Of a stretch of DNA of 64,000 bases, positions 1 through 11,302 are shown one piece after another. The stretch is from contig MU119474.1 in the NCBI GenBank assembly GCA_014904845.1, positions 1 to 64,000 of the forward strand. Reading direction: 5' to 3'. The position numbers were made by a program, and so were the translations under genes. The notes beneath the pieces are model-generated. The model was not told the DNA's origin, searched no databases, and saw only the letters and a list, made by a program, of their open reading frames with translations. This stretch comes from Acephala macrosclerotiorum. Taxonomy: Eukaryota > Ascomycota > Leotiomycetes > Helotiales > Mollisiaceae. Positions within the stretch are counted from its first letter, which is position 1. Each line of letters opens with the position of its first letter.

Positions 1-211
1 GTTGTGATTTAATTAAAGTTTTAAAAAAGTAGTAACTTATAAAATTCGAGTGTGCATTGGCCGTGTCTGTGCACTGAGAGTGGAAATCGGTTAATATCGA
101 TACTGTATCGATGTTTTAAGTATCGAAGTCGAGCCTGATTGAACATCCTACCCCAACTCAAAAAGTTTTCTATTATACTCTCCGCCGTTGACAACGCACT
201 CCTGTATCACC

Positions 212-295
212 ATGGCACATCCATCGAATGATCCTATCAACTTAACAAATCCAGTTTCTCATGGCCTCCCGGCGTCTTCACGTCGAGACTCTTAA
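212..295 (+). promoter_or_regulatory. Upstream ORF overlapping the kinase start
   Basis: An ATG in strong context (caccATGg) opens a 27-codon frame ending in TAA at 293-295. It overlaps the kinase ATG at 261 in a different frame. It could act as a translation-lowering uORF. It could also be the original N-terminus, cut off from the kinase frame by an indel. The kinase signature itself begins only in the 261 frame. Confidence 0.4.
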
Positions 296-2062
296 TTATC
301 GCACGGGTGGCTTTCATCCGGTGCACTTGAACGATGTCTTCAAGAAAGGGCGATACACTGTGATCCATAAACTTGGGCATGGGGGTTTCGCTACGGTTTG
401 GCTTGCTCGGGATAGCGTGCGCCAGCGATATGTTGCGCTCAAGATTTTGGCTGCTCGTTTATCACGTGATTGTCCAGAAATCGAAACTTTGCGACGGTTG
501 AGGAACAGCGAGGATCACGAAGGAAAGACATACGTTATGAGTCTACTTGATCACTTCTGGATTGATGGTCCCAATGGGAAACACCTGTGCGTCGTGAGCG
601 AGGTAGCGGGTACGAGTATCAAGCAATTCAACGAATGCCCAGGGTTCAAGAGTGGCACGAGAAGATTGAAAGCAGAGGTAGCAAGAAGTGTTGCGTTGCA
701 AGCAGTAAAGGGCTTAGCTTTCATCCATTTTACGGGAACTGTCCATGGAGGTAACTGTCGTCTCTGCACTGTACAAGGTCACGCTGTTGATTCGCCCTAG
801 ACTTTACCACTGCGAATATCCTCCTTCAGATCGCAAACATCGACGAATGGTCTGTCGATGACATACATGAAAGACTCGGGACTCCACAAACGCAAGACTT
901 ACATCGTGTACAGGGCGCGAATGAGAATTTGTCTGCGCCTAAATATACCGTCGATGCGATTAGCATGAAGCAAGTCGATCCACAATGGCTTTCAGACCAG
1001 ATCATGATTATTGACTTTGGGATATCCTTCCTTGAGCAATATTCATCAACTGATTATGGAACACCGAAAAGCTATTGCGCCCCAGAATTCAACTTTGACT
1101 CGAGACGCAGCATGAAATCTGATGTCTGGGCCTTAGGCTGCACCATCTATGAGATCCGGACAGGGTCTTGCTTGTTTGGGTACCGAGGACAACCCACACG
1201 GAATCAAATACTTGCATCGATTGTGCAGATTCTCGGGCCGCTACCTGACTTGTGGTGGGATACTTGGGAAGAAGGCCGGAAGTGGTACGATGAAGTAACA
1301 AAGGCCACCGGTCAGCTTTTCGAACTTCCACATGGCAAACTTCACCAGCGCATCATGGAGATAGGTTTGACTGACGGCGACGCGACCTTGTCAGCATCTA
1401 GGCTCAAGAATATAGATATCAAGGGCGACACTCTTGCCAGCAGCGTCGAGAAGAAATCTTCCTTATCACAAGTCCACCAGGTCAGCACCAATCATCTCGT
1501 TGCTCTCGTGGAAGAACTCACGACCAGCGAAGCGGCAGAGGTGATGGATCTTGTCAATAAGCCGAGTGCCGGATCCTCTGGCGAGAAAGGAAACTCTGGG
1601 TCATCAGGAGACAAACCACACTCGGGCTCCTCTGGAGAAAAACCAAACTCTGGTTCATCCGGAGACAAAGTAAATTCTGGCTCATCGAACAAACGCCTAT
1701 CTGGTTCAAATTCATCGCAATCGAAAGGCACAGACAAAACTATATCATCAGAAGGACTCTCTACCGGCGCTTCGCACCCACTAGGCTCTCTTTTAGGGTC
1801 AGCTGCCGACGAAGGACAACTGAAAGCTAAAACTCCTGGGCCTCCAATCTCGCCCAAGGCTACGATTGATTTCCTTGAGCCAGCTGCGATGACGATCTCC
1901 GCTACTGAGGGCAACGATCTTGAAGCCCTTTTAAGAAAAGCTCTGCATTTCCTTCCAGAAGAGCGCCCCGAGCCGTCGGAGCTGTCAAAAGATCATTGGT
2001 TTCATGAAAAGTACGCAGCCGAGGTGGAGATTATGGAGGTTGTGGTCCCTGTGGCCACTTGA
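261..2062 (+). CDS. SRPK-like serine/threonine protein kinase
   Basis: Two exons, 261-750 and 801-2062, with a 50-bp GT..AG intron; the spliced product is 583 residues. The N-terminus has the SRPK-type lead-in YRTGGFHPVHL. A glycine loop LGHGGFATVWLARD (about residues 38-51) and lysine 61 in VALKIL follow. Splicing restores the catalytic loop HGDFTTANILL (Asp 164), which the intron splits just before its Asp. The DFG motif is IIDFG (about 234) and the activation segment ends CAPEFNFD. The C-lobe carries a large Ser/Gly-rich insert of about 150 residues (nt 1440-1900) with near-perfect 10-residue repeats of the type NSGSSGEKP. The final kinase helix resumes at LEALLRKALHFLPEERP. SRPKs phosphorylate SR-type splicing factors; the fungal subfamily is large and substrates cannot be read from sequence. 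An out-of-frame upstream ATG lies at 212. Confidence 0.85.
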
Positions 2063-3213
2063 GACCGCCAGAACGTGTCAGCAGGTCTGCATGTTATGAG
2101 GAAGTTCTACATTGAAATGGGAAGTATACTAGGGTTTCAGTGTGTTTTGATTTAATTGTGCGTCCACTTCGTTCGGATCGCACAGGAAAGTTTTAATATA
2201 CCACGTTTTGGTAGTAGGGCAACATTTCGGCTTTGGCAGATTCCCAAAATCTTCGATTCTCGAATAATGGCACGTTATATACCCCGTCTCAAATACAATC
2301 TTAAAATTGTCTCTTTGTTCCATGTGTTAGAAGAACTCCTTGCTCGTCTCCTAGAATATTCTCTCGCGTTCCTCCTCCTCGTCTTCTGAGAAATTCTAGC
2401 CATTTTCGGGATATTGAAGTATCTGTTTTAAGCTCGACTCGGTTGCTTCATGCTGTGATGTCTTTGCCATTCTTGCTTCTGTTAATATTTTTGTTGCCGT
2501 GTTGTATGGGAAGTAGAATATTGAAAGAATAGAGTGAAAGGCGCAGAGTTTCTGATCTTTTATTGATGTTCGAGACTGAATGAATCATCCGGAAAGAGCC
2601 TTCAAAATTTAGGTCCTACAATTGTTCCGTCGAAGTGGTTCTAGATTGGCGTTTTCTTGGACCCTAACAGCGGGTAATCTAACTGAAGCTATATACCTAT
2701 CCGATATGGTAGGTCAGTACCTCAAATGTTCCATATGCTAAGTGAAGTTCCTATGTTCTCGTATTTAATGCTGAATTGTTAGAAGTCAAAGGGAGATTGG
2801 AATTCGAGAGCGCTGAGGGTGTTGGGGTAGAGGGTGTTCAGCGAGCGCAATACCCCGCATTTTCGAGCTTTGCATCGTCACTAAAGACCATCGCAATTCA
2901 AATCCTTACAGCGCAGATAGAAACTATCGACTATAGACATTCTGGTGACAAAATAACTTGTTTTTCTATAGTTTTCTCTGCAGGAATGCGAGCATCGAGG
3001 GCGCGGGGTGTGCTACGTAGTTCGAAGAAGTTCGCTAAGTTTAGGGGTTTCGCTTAGGGTCTTTAGGGGCAGTAGCACAAAATTCTACCCGGGAAATGAC
3101 ACGAAAACGAATAGTAGAAAAACAACACAAATAATATAAAGCGATATAATCTGCTGCCTTCGCTTACAAACAGCCTTTCTCCAATCCTTCCACCTTAGCA
3201 ATAAGTACTTAGC
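2063..3213. other. Intergenic, nothing recognised
   Basis: About 1.15 kb between the kinase and the secreted-protein pseudogene. Only short unsupported frames on both strands, with no repeat or RNA gene that I can recognise. Confidence 0.5.
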
Positions 3214-3615
3214 TTAATTAGCAGAAACAGTGATATCAATGTCCAGCTCATCGCCTCCCTGACCCTGCAACCTTCCTCCAAAATACGGATCCTGCGTATT
3301 TCTACTACAGGACTAATTCAAAATATTCTCAACAACAGTCGCGACCTCAGTGAAGAAGACATGGGTGTTTAAGAACAGGAAGTCATGTTCAGTGGTGATG
3401 ATTGCTGTACCAAGATTCAAGGTCTCAGATCCACCTACGTCGAGAGGGAAGTCGTCAGGTAGGCCAACTGTGTTACTGGTTTGAAAATCAAGGAGGAGTG
3501 CTTATGCGTAGGCGAGATCGAAGGCGGCGCTCCCGTCGCTAGGAATGCAACCTTCTGTGGAGACGGTGATAGTGAGCGTGAAAACGGCGAGAAAGTGACG
3601 AAGGCAGAAAGGCAT
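3214..3615 (-). pseudogene. Small secreted protein, two in-frame stops
   Basis: Read on the minus strand from ATG 3615, one frame runs 134 codons to a TAA at 3214-3216. It is interrupted by only two stops: TAA at codon 38 (3502-3504) and TAG at codon 101 (3313-3315). Both could come from a Gln codon by one C-to-T change. The first 22 or so residues (MPFCLRHFLAVFTLTITVST) look like a signal peptide. The rest has a normal protein-like composition (for example GLPDDFPLDVGGSETLNLG) and ends in DELDIDITVSAN. No family recognised. Introns removing the stops are possible, but I found no good GT..AG pair that keeps the frame. Best read as a decayed secreted-protein or effector-like gene. Confidence 0.5.
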
Positions 3616-4705
3616 TGTGATAGTGAACTGAGTAGTTGAAAGATTTGGTAGGTAGTCAACTATTTAATACTGTTTTTGCTGGGAAGATATTTGAGGCAGC
3701 GGGAAATGATTTATTGAGAAGGCATTTTGCTTGCTGTGGAATGAGATGAAGATTGTCTGGATTTGCTTGATCAATTGAGCTCACTCTAGTACTTATGCTT
3801 TCATCTTTGCATCTGCAAGTTCTATTTAAACGATATAGGAAATCTAGAAACTCTCAGCCCTATGCTTATTATAAGTTTCTGCATCATGCGCGTTCTGGTT
3901 AAAGAAAGCGCAGCGTTTGTGATGACCTCACGCGTGCCCAACCACGCCAGCGTCAGCTCTATAGCCTACAACTCCAATTCCAATTCATGGGCTACTCAGA
4001 CATAAAATAAATCGAGACGTCTCTACTCCGAATAATGAAAGAAAGTCGAGCGTTGATCATCGACTCAAGTTTTGATACCAACCAGATACCAGGTCGAGAT
4101 CATGCATAATTCCCGATACTTCGAGCTCAGTATCTTAGAGACCATAAAACTCCTGTTCATAAATGATCAGCTTGCTGAGGATTCCATTCGACAAAGACTC
4201 TTGATCAAAAACATATTTTCTATGTAATATTTCCATTCCAGGTGATGCAGCTTCCCACCGGGAAGTTCTCCTGCTGTGCTGAAACAAAAGTCAGCAATTA
4301 TGCTCACTACCTATTCTGGGATTTGCATATCGGCATCGTGCCTCATGGCCAAGATCCCCGCCCGTGCCCCTATTGGTTTAGTTTCTACTGGGCGGCGCTC
4401 TCCGTAGGAGAAAAAAGTTGCCGATATTGGCACCCTCAAAATAGAGTTTTCGTGCTCCATAGTTCAACCCTTTTATTTTCCACCAATTTTTAAAGGCTCT
4501 TAATTAATCTTTCTAGTATTGCACATTTAACTATCCATTTTTTATTGAATTGTGTCCAGCTAAAGGACAAAATTCTTTGTTGGAGAGGTGCGATTTTGGT
4601 GTTGGCGCTGGCTCGCGGGCTCGTTGCTCAGCTGCATGTTATGTAATCATAAAGCCCCAACAATCGCTATAACGATCTCGCAGATCTTCCTCTAGTCTCC
4701 TTTAT
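3616..4705. other. Intergenic, nothing recognised
   Basis: Lies upstream of both neighbours, so it should hold the promoters of the secreted-protein relic (minus) and the CCCH gene (plus). No repeat, RNA gene or convincing ORF seen. Confidence 0.5.
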
Positions 4706-6188
4706 ATGTTTTCGGCCCAGGTCGTGATAATGGAAGGTGCGGTTAAGGCTAACGACTATCGAAACCGATTGAAAGATTTTGAGAATGTGGAGATCCAGCG
4801 CCAGGAATTTATTGAGGTACGACACCTTGTAATTTTGGGACAGCCTTATGATCTGATGACCATGACAAGGAAATTCTATCCAAGCTAGATGAAGTCGCGA
4901 CCGAGCTAGATGTGGTCACCATGGACCGAGCTAGAGAGGTCTCGATTCTCAGCGCTGACTTAGAGAATGAGCGAGAGGCCCGACGGGGTTGGCAGGACAA
5001 GGCTGTCACTCTTCGTCAGGGTCTTTCAAACATGGTGAGATCTGATGTGGTGCATTGACGAGCTTTCGGAGCTAACGTTGACATGTTCCTTGCAGGAGCA
5101 GGCGCGGTTCGTGCTTGTTTTGGTCGACGCTGATGCTGATATTTACATGGTAATACGACATCTCTCTACTCTGCGAAGTCTCTGAAGCTGATGGTCTATT
5201 ATAGTTCCGCTGGGACTTGCTGGCTCGAGGAATGCAGGGTGGTCAGGCGGCCGCCGAACTGCTCGTAGCGAAAGTCAGGGAGCATCTCGGGTCTTTGGAA
5301 TCGATCAAGGATGCCGAGAAAGTTCCAATCATGGTGAAAGCCTATGCTAACCTTCATGGGCTGGCGCAAGCATGCGTACGGGACAAGAAGGTGACGTCTG
5401 CGACGACCATAGTAGACTTCTGGTGTGGTTTCACTAGACGTTTTCCTCTGGTTGATTTCGTTGACGTCGGACCTGGCAAGGAAGAAGCCGACAACAAGTT
5501 GCGAGGTAAATCAGTTCACTCCCAGCTTTGGTAGCCTAGCTCATCCTTTTTTAAAGAAGTCCTAGCATATCATATTGCCAGTCCTTTGTGCGAGCATGTT
5601 CTCCTTGCCTGTTGCCATGATGCAGGATATGTTCCTGTCCTCCGACAGTACGCTGCTCAGAAGACCTTCTCGAAGCGAATCACCTTGATTGCTTCCGGGC
5701 AGGTTCGAGCCGATATGGGTGCTCTTTGTTTGCAGACAATCAATACTTTCGAAACTCTATTTTGCCAAGTGAAGACGGCGCAGTCCGAGAGATCATACGC
5801 AGACGTGAGCGCTGTCGCACCTACTTCTCCGGCTATAAGCAACACACTACCCCTTCACACCCCGAAGTTGACAGGCAAACCTGTCAAGAACTGTGATAGG
5901 TTGAAACCTATCCTTTTCAATGCTTCGGGAAAACGCATTGACAAGCCCTTGAGTGTTCATGGAGATTGCGTGAAAGAGATCAAGAAGCGGAACTTGTGCA
6001 GTTGGCACTACCTGCGTGCAGATTGCACTGTGGAAGGATGTCCAAAAGTCCACGATTTTAGGAGACCGTTGACTCCTAAGAATTACGACGCACAGTGGTG
6101 CATTTCGCGGCTGAATATGTGTCATAACCTCATGAGGCGCGGAAATTGCGAAGATGACCAATGTATTTATGGTCATGGCTTCGTATGA
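4706..6188 (+). CDS. CCCH zinc-finger protein, fungal DUF7923 type
   Basis: Five exons fit one frame: 4706-4816, 4870-5034, 5096-5149, 5205-5505 and 5560-6188. Introns are 53-61 bp, and the product is 419 residues. The N-terminal 90 or so residues are charged and probably coiled-coil (DYRNRLKDFENVEIQRQEF...). The central part has the pattern FVLVLVDADADIYMF...LLARGMQGGQAAAELL and later CEHVLLACCHDAGYVPVLRQY, matching the acidic-motif domain (DUF7923) usually paired with CCCH fingers in ascomycetes. The C-terminus has two fingers spaced C-x8-C-x4-C-x3-H (from CSWHYLRADC and from CHNLMRRGNC). Such fingers bind RNA or DNA; the real role is unknown. The last intron was chosen because its acceptor at 5559 restores IASPLCEHV in frame. 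Confidence 0.8.
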
Positions 6189-7090
6189 GTATGGATTTGG
6201 TAGGTGTAGCTCTGGTCAGAGCTAGTAGGTGCTGATTTCAGAGGAAGTCCAGGGGGGAAAGTCGGTAACAGGTTTGAAGATTCTCAGGTCTGGGAATGTG
6301 CGGTTGTGCATAGGAGATTGAAATCAGGGTTTTGTTGTATCTATTTTATGATAATGCGCAACACGTAGGAACATATCCACCATCGCAGTTGAGCAGAAAT
6401 CAAGTAGCTCCATATCGGAAGATTTGTTTAAATTATAAGTCCATTTCGAACATGAAGCCTTCTTCGTTGCTGTCTTGCCGTCAGCATGCTTGCTTTAAAG
6501 GAGAGGACTGTGAATTAGAACCGTAAAATACATGGCATGAAATTCCAAAATGGAGGCAGTGAAGTACACAAACATTGATGACGCGGACAACACCTGCTGT
6601 GCGACTCTTTCTAGATCGAAAACCAAACCAATATATATTATAAAAGAAAATGCAAAACGTTAAAAGCTGATGACTGTCACACTACGCTTAAACGGTGATA
6701 GCGGGGCAAGTAGAGGGCTTCGCCGCTTAAGCCCCTGAAAATTTAGCAGATGCATCGCTAAATTTCAGCTCCAGCGCTCGGGGAGTCAGGGTTGGTTGCA
6801 CGTCAAATTCCTAAAGCACAATAACGAAGGTTTCCATAAAATCACAAAGCATACTTGCAAATTGTCCTAGATTGGTCCCTGATAGTCACACTTTCCTCCC
6901 TTAACGTTAAATGAGGTCATTAAAAGGAAACAGGAACGAATTTTGCAAGCTATCCATTTGCAATTTGCAGCTGCTTCATCACAATGGCTGAAATCAATTG
7001 TTTCATACACCTCGGATCCAGGGATTGAGGTGAGGACCAGGAGGGGGACTACTGTAGTTATACTATGAATGGTCGGAACCTGTTCATTCA
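6189..7090. other. Intergenic with a short hairpin
   Basis: No gene recognised. An inverted repeat lies at 6735-6747 and 6756-6767 (CTGAAAATTTAGC against GCTAAATTTCAG, loop 8 nt), possibly the core of a small decayed palindromic repeat. Nothing else supported. Confidence 0.4.
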
Positions 7091-7480
7091 TTATTGCCTT
7101 GTCAAGTCAAGTACTGTACTTACCGTGTTACTTGTACCAGTTACCAGTGTTCCTAATAGCCCACCGCTCAGGGATGTGACATAGTAGAAGTGCCCAAGAT
7201 ACGCAGGACCGTCGTCTGAGCGGTACGCCTCCAGCTTCTTAGTGTTCCTCCCCCTTCGAGCTCCTTCGTAGAGGGCGAATGCATTAGCAAAGCTCTCTTC
7301 TAGAGTGAGCTTCACGCACTCATCGCACAGTCCATCATTCCCATTCCTGTCCGTAGGCCTTGAGCGTGACGAGGCGGAACGAAGCGTAAATGCGTGCGTG
7401 CCGTGGAAAGGACATCGCCAAAACTTCGGGATTTCTTGTTTCTGGTGAAGTAAGGATTTGGATAGTTGTCTTCTAAACAA
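7091..7480 (-). pseudogene. HET-like N-terminal fragment
   Basis: A 129-codon open frame with no in-frame ATG at its start. The middle reads LCDECVKLTLEESFANAFAL... and then LGHFYYVTSLSG, which resembles the Cys-containing lead-in found before the HET domain in many fungal incompatibility-type proteins. No HET core (SYVWG, DAICI) follows on this strand. The frame runs into a possible donor GTAAGTACAG near 7110. Probably a truncated gene remnant; it lies beside the intact HET gene on the opposite strand. The family call rests on a loose resemblance only. Confidence 0.3.
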
Positions 7481-8155
7481 TACAGTGGAGCATGCTAGGT
7501 TTTAAGGGTCAATTCTGACCTGCGCAATCAAACGTCAAGCGACCAATGTAGGTGCGGGGCACTGCTGCATAACTGCGCAGTACGTAGGCTTTTTCAATAG
7601 CCATTGCTGCGATATGCATGCCCGGTAGTAACGAGCCTCATGTCGAGGTGCTGTTCGCGAGTTGAAGACAACCACTCGAATGCGATGAAGTACGTCGAAT
7701 TGATAAGTTCAGCAATTGTAAGGCTGAGTCACGTGAAAATCCGTTATGGACGGCCAAAACAGAAGTCATAACTTAGGAACTGAATAACAAAAGGAAACTC
7801 ATGAGTAAAGATGCGATTATTGAGTCCCGCTAAGTATTAATTGATCAATGATTGTGGCGATCGAGAGCAGTTGGAAGAATGGACAACTTGATCAGCCTAA
7901 GGCATCGAGAACTGCAACAATTTCCGTCAGCTCGCATAAAGTTTCTTACATTTCTCGAGATCGAAACTTCAATTCTGCACTTGTTCAATGGCCATACTGT
8001 CTCCTCAATGAACTCCATTTCAATGTATATAGCTAGCCACGAGATTAGCATTCATGGAAAAGAATAACCGAAAAGGTAGGTAGTCATCTATCCTAGCAGT
8101 CACAGCGTCTGGTCCTATTCCAAGGCTACGGCATATTGGGAATGCTTACAACTAC
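7481..8155. other. Intergenic, nothing recognised
   Basis: Upstream region of the HET gene. Overlapping short frames near 7845-8067 on both strands have no protein-like features. Confidence 0.4.
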
Positions 8156-8165
8156 ATATATAAAA
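8156..8165 (+). promoter_or_regulatory. TATA-box-like element of the HET gene
   Basis: TATATAAAAG lies about 100 bp before the chosen ATG at 8265. If it is the TATA box, transcription would start near 8190. The upstream in-frame ATG at 8136 would then not be in the mRNA, which supports the shorter start. Confidence 0.45.
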
Positions 8166-8264
8166 GCTCTACCGCCACTTATACAGCCTTTACTAACCAG
8201 CAAGTCCACCATATATCCTCACTCGACGACCTCAGGTACATCACGTGCCATCGCGACTGAAAAA

Positions 8265-10550
8265 ATGTCAAATTCAGTTGGCACTCATCTCTGTCAAACA
8301 TGTCGGAACCTGAATCTCAGAATCGATTCTTTCATCAACACTGGCTGGCGTTACCGAACATCGCTCCGGTACGAAACGGTTCTCGACTATGTCAATGACT
8401 CTACCGAGGAAGTAAAAGCCAAGCATTATGCTGTCGGCGAGCACATCGAGGACGACAGAGACTACACCGACGAAGAGCTTAGCATGAAATTGAAAGCTCC
8501 AGCATTCATACCTCAGTTCGATGAAGATGATGGTCTACTGCTCAACGTTCCACCCGCGAAAAGCAAAATTCTTGGTCGACTACGCCAATTGCGCACGAGG
8601 GCATCTGACTGTAGCTTGTGTCAGCTGATTGTCCAACAAGTACGTGCACACTATCAGGAACTACCGGAGGATTCAGGGAACGAGGCCTGCACTGATGAAG
8701 ATCTATGCAAAATTCAGCTTCATTACGATGGCCAAGGAGAGGGCTACATGATTCGAGGCCTGATGGAACACGACGAAAGTCTTGCTTATGGACGCTATGA
8801 CTGCAAGATTAGAGTAGGTCAGTCTGTGGAGATCAATTTATATCTCCTTCCAGCCGACCTAGAGCTAACATGGCTCGGCGGACGACCCTATGAGTTCCAG
8901 ATCAACTTTTCATTGATCAAAGACTGGGCTGAATCATGTATGAAAACCCATGAGAGATGTGGAACTCAGTCATGGCACTCCCACATCAAGGGCATATCTC
9001 TTCTCCGATTCATTGACGTCAAAGATATGTGCCTAGTTGATGCTCCTAAGGAAAGTCAATTCATCGCCCTCAGCTATGTTTGGGGAAATGTCCCAATCTT
9101 CAAGGCTACACTGCAGAACAAGGCGCAACTATACTCGAAGATGGGTCTTTCCCAGTTCACAGGCGAAATCCCGACAACTATTCAAGATGCGATTCAGGTA
9201 GTCAGAGAGCTTGGAATGAGGTTTTTGTGGACCGATGCTATTTGCATTATCCAAGATGATTGGGAGGAGAAGAAGCAACTCATCGGGAGCATGGATGCAG
9301 TCTATGCTCAAGCAACATTGACTATCGTGGCAGCTCAGGGACTAAATGCAAGTTCAGGACTACCTGGTGTAAGAGCTAAGTCGAGAAAAGTCCCTCGGGT
9401 TTTCGAATACAGCCCAGAAGTAAGGTTTTTGGTAGCTGCAACGCCTTTACCGGATCTGCTCCTCAGATGCCCATGGTCAACTCGAGGCTGGACATACCAA
9501 GAAGGACTTCTTAGTGCCCGACTTCTTGTTTTCACAAATGACGCCGTTCACTTCGCTTGCAATAGCACTTGTTGGTCAGAGGACCTGAGAAACATCAGTG
9601 AAGGGACTCCTCCACCATGGAAATTTGCAACTGGAAGCCAATACAACTTCCGTGCCACTCTGACAGATCTTGAGGTTGGGGCCACCCAAGATCCAGGTGC
9701 TGATCCTTTGTCAGATCTCTGGCAGACCGTTGTCGGAGAACTTTCCGATCGCAGCCTTTCATATGAATCCGACGTTCTGTTTGCTGGCGCTGGTATATTT
9801 AATCTTCTTGAAGAAATCTTCGGAGTCCAGTCTCTTTGGGGCATCCCAGAATCAAGAATGGAGGATTTTTTGTTCTGGTCTCCGATGCACCCCGGTGCGT
9901 TGAGAAGAAGAAAAGGCGACTTTCCAACTTGGTCATGGAGTGGATGGGTCGGTGAAGTTTCTTGGACAGGAGGATGGACAGAGAAGGCTCAGACAAGCCA
10001 CGAACCCATTGAGTGGATGAAGATAGAGAATCCAGGGACAAAGCCTATCGTGCTTGACCTTGGTGGAAGAGTAAAAGGAGTCATTCCCGGAAGTGGAAAC
10101 AGGAAGCCACTGCGAGACGTGCAAAATGAGTGGCGTTTCTTGCAGTTTGAAAGCAGAATTTATCCACTAAGAGTCTCAAAGGACACTTCTGCTCCGGAAT
10201 GGGCGAAAGAGTTGCTTCCATATGCGTGGTCCTATGTACCAGAAAAGGGACAAGAGCGCCAGGGTGTTTACTGCATCACAACTCGCAACGATCCGGAACA
10301 GGTCGTAGGTTCTATGGTTCTCGATTCACTAGATGAGATCCTCGACAAAGACTTCCTTGACGCATACTTCGCTATCGTCTCTTCGGAACCACAAACATTA
10401 GATGTTGGTGACTTCGCGGGGCAAGTCTTTCATAGCCTGCTCGCACTTTCTTTCGACGGGGAGATCTACCAAAGAATTGGGCATGGAAGAATCCTTGACG
10501 AGTTTGTTCTAGATAACCCATCAAAGAAGCAGGGGATAATACTGGGTTGA
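8265..10550 (+). CDS. HET-domain protein (heterokaryon incompatibility type)
   Basis: Single exon, 761 residues from ATG 8265 (aaaaaATGtc). The frame is also open back to an ATG at 8136, but the TATA-like box at 8156 argues against it. The N-terminus has a Cys pair (LCQTCRNL) and a second pair (CSLCQLI) as in many HET proteins. The HET core starts near residue 262: FIALSYVWGN, then TIQDAIQVVRELGMRFLWTDAICIIQDDW and MDAVYAQATLTIVAA. A conserved WSTRGWTYQEGLLSARLLVF block follows. HET proteins trigger cell death or growth arrest when genetically different hyphae fuse; the partner here is unknown. The frame is intact and undamaged. It sits beside a HET-like fragment, consistent with a birth-and-death family. 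Confidence 0.88.
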   Translation: MSNSVGTHLCQTCRNLNLRIDSFINTGWRYRTSLRYETVLDYVNDSTEEVKAKHYAVGEHIEDDRDYTDEELSMKLKAPAFIPQFDEDDGLLLNVPPAKSKILGRLRQLRTRASDCSLCQLIVQQVRAHYQELPEDSGNEACTDEDLCKIQLHYDGQGEGYMIRGLMEHDESLAYGRYDCKIRVGQSVEINLYLLPADLELTWLGGRPYEFQINFSLIKDWAESCMKTHERCGTQSWHSHIKGISLLRFIDVKDMCLVDAPKESQFIALSYVWGNVPIFKATLQNKAQLYSKMGLSQFTGEIPTTIQDAIQVVRELGMRFLWTDAICIIQDDWEEKKQLIGSMDAVYAQATLTIVAAQGLNASSGLPGVRAKSRKVPRVFEYSPEVRFLVAATPLPDLLLRCPWSTRGWTYQEGLLSARLLVFTNDAVHFACNSTCWSEDLRNISEGTPPPWKFATGSQYNFRATLTDLEVGATQDPGADPLSDLWQTVVGELSDRSLSYESDVLFAGAGIFNLLEEIFGVQSLWGIPESRMEDFLFWSPMHPGALRRRKGDFPTWSWSGWVGEVSWTGGWTEKAQTSHEPIEWMKIENPGTKPIVLDLGGRVKGVIPGSGNRKPLRDVQNEWRFLQFESRIYPLRVSKDTSAPEWAKELLPYAWSYVPEKGQERQGVYCITTRNDPEQVVGSMVLDSLDEILDKDFLDAYFAIVSSEPQTLDVGDFAGQVFHSLLALSFDGEIYQRIGHGRILDEFVLDNPSKKQGIILG

Positions 10551-10847
10551 GTTTATAAATGCTAGACCTTGGATTCTTTCTCGGTCTCTGCCACGAACTT
10601 GATTTCGATTTGAATTTTTCTCCTCTTACTGCAAAGATCAAGTGTTTCCAGCTTTCAATGTAACGGCACCAGTCTGACCTTACTGCTTCGAGACAAGAAG
10701 CTTGGTCTACTCCGTATATATGACAGAAATCACTCATCAAGGAAGCGCAAGATCAGGATTTCCAGGAAAGGAAATCACTCCTAATAATTTTGAAAAGCGG
10801 GGCAATTATGAAAGAGTAAAATAATAATCAAAGATTCTTCCATGTAG

Positions 10848-11190
10848 CTCGTAAGATTTTGAAATCCGTACGAAAATGTTCCAGCTTTTCAGTACATTTT
10901 CAAATCAAATTTTCGAGGTGTTCTATTTGCAACACACTCAGTGGACCTAAGATTACATTTCCAAATTATGAAGTCACAGTTCGGAAACAAGAAGTAGCAT
11001 TTCATAAATAAGGAAACGGTGTTCCTGTATATCGGGGTTTGAAAATTCAGCGATAGAATTTTGGAATCTTTGCGAGAAAGCACCAGCTTTCTGGGACATT
11101 CTCAGGTTCATTTTTTGAGATGTTCCACTTTGAAATGCCTCCAGAATCATATCGCCAAATCCAGTAGTCTCACCTTCCCGAATAGGAGAA
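10848..11190 (+). repeat. Diverged direct repeat
   Basis: Two copies about 200 bp apart, roughly 10848-10990 and 11050-11190. Aligned blocks include ccagcttttcagtacatttt against ccagctttctgggacattct, then tcgaggtgttctatttg against tgagatgttccactttg. Both start with a similar gatttt/gaattttggaat lead-in. Similarity fades toward the 3' ends. No coding sense seen. Likely an old tandem duplication or the relic of a small repeat in the gap between the HET gene and the DUF1996 gene. Confidence 0.5.
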
Positions 11191-11302
11191 AATTACTTAA
11201 AGAATCATTTATTCAAGTACCTAAGTACTCTCCCAGAGAGCACTTTCTATTTAAAACCTCCTAAAAAACGAACCGACCAATCATGCGCCCCCAAGTCCCC
11301 GC

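Noticed and set aside
1492..1914. 140-codon minus frame with Pro/Glu repeats
   Set aside because: Antisense reading of the Ser/Gly repeats in the kinase insert.
8136..8264. 43-codon N-terminal extension of the HET protein
   Set aside because: ATG 8136 lies upstream of the TATA-like box at 8156 and the extra residues lack HET-family features; ATG 8265 preferred.
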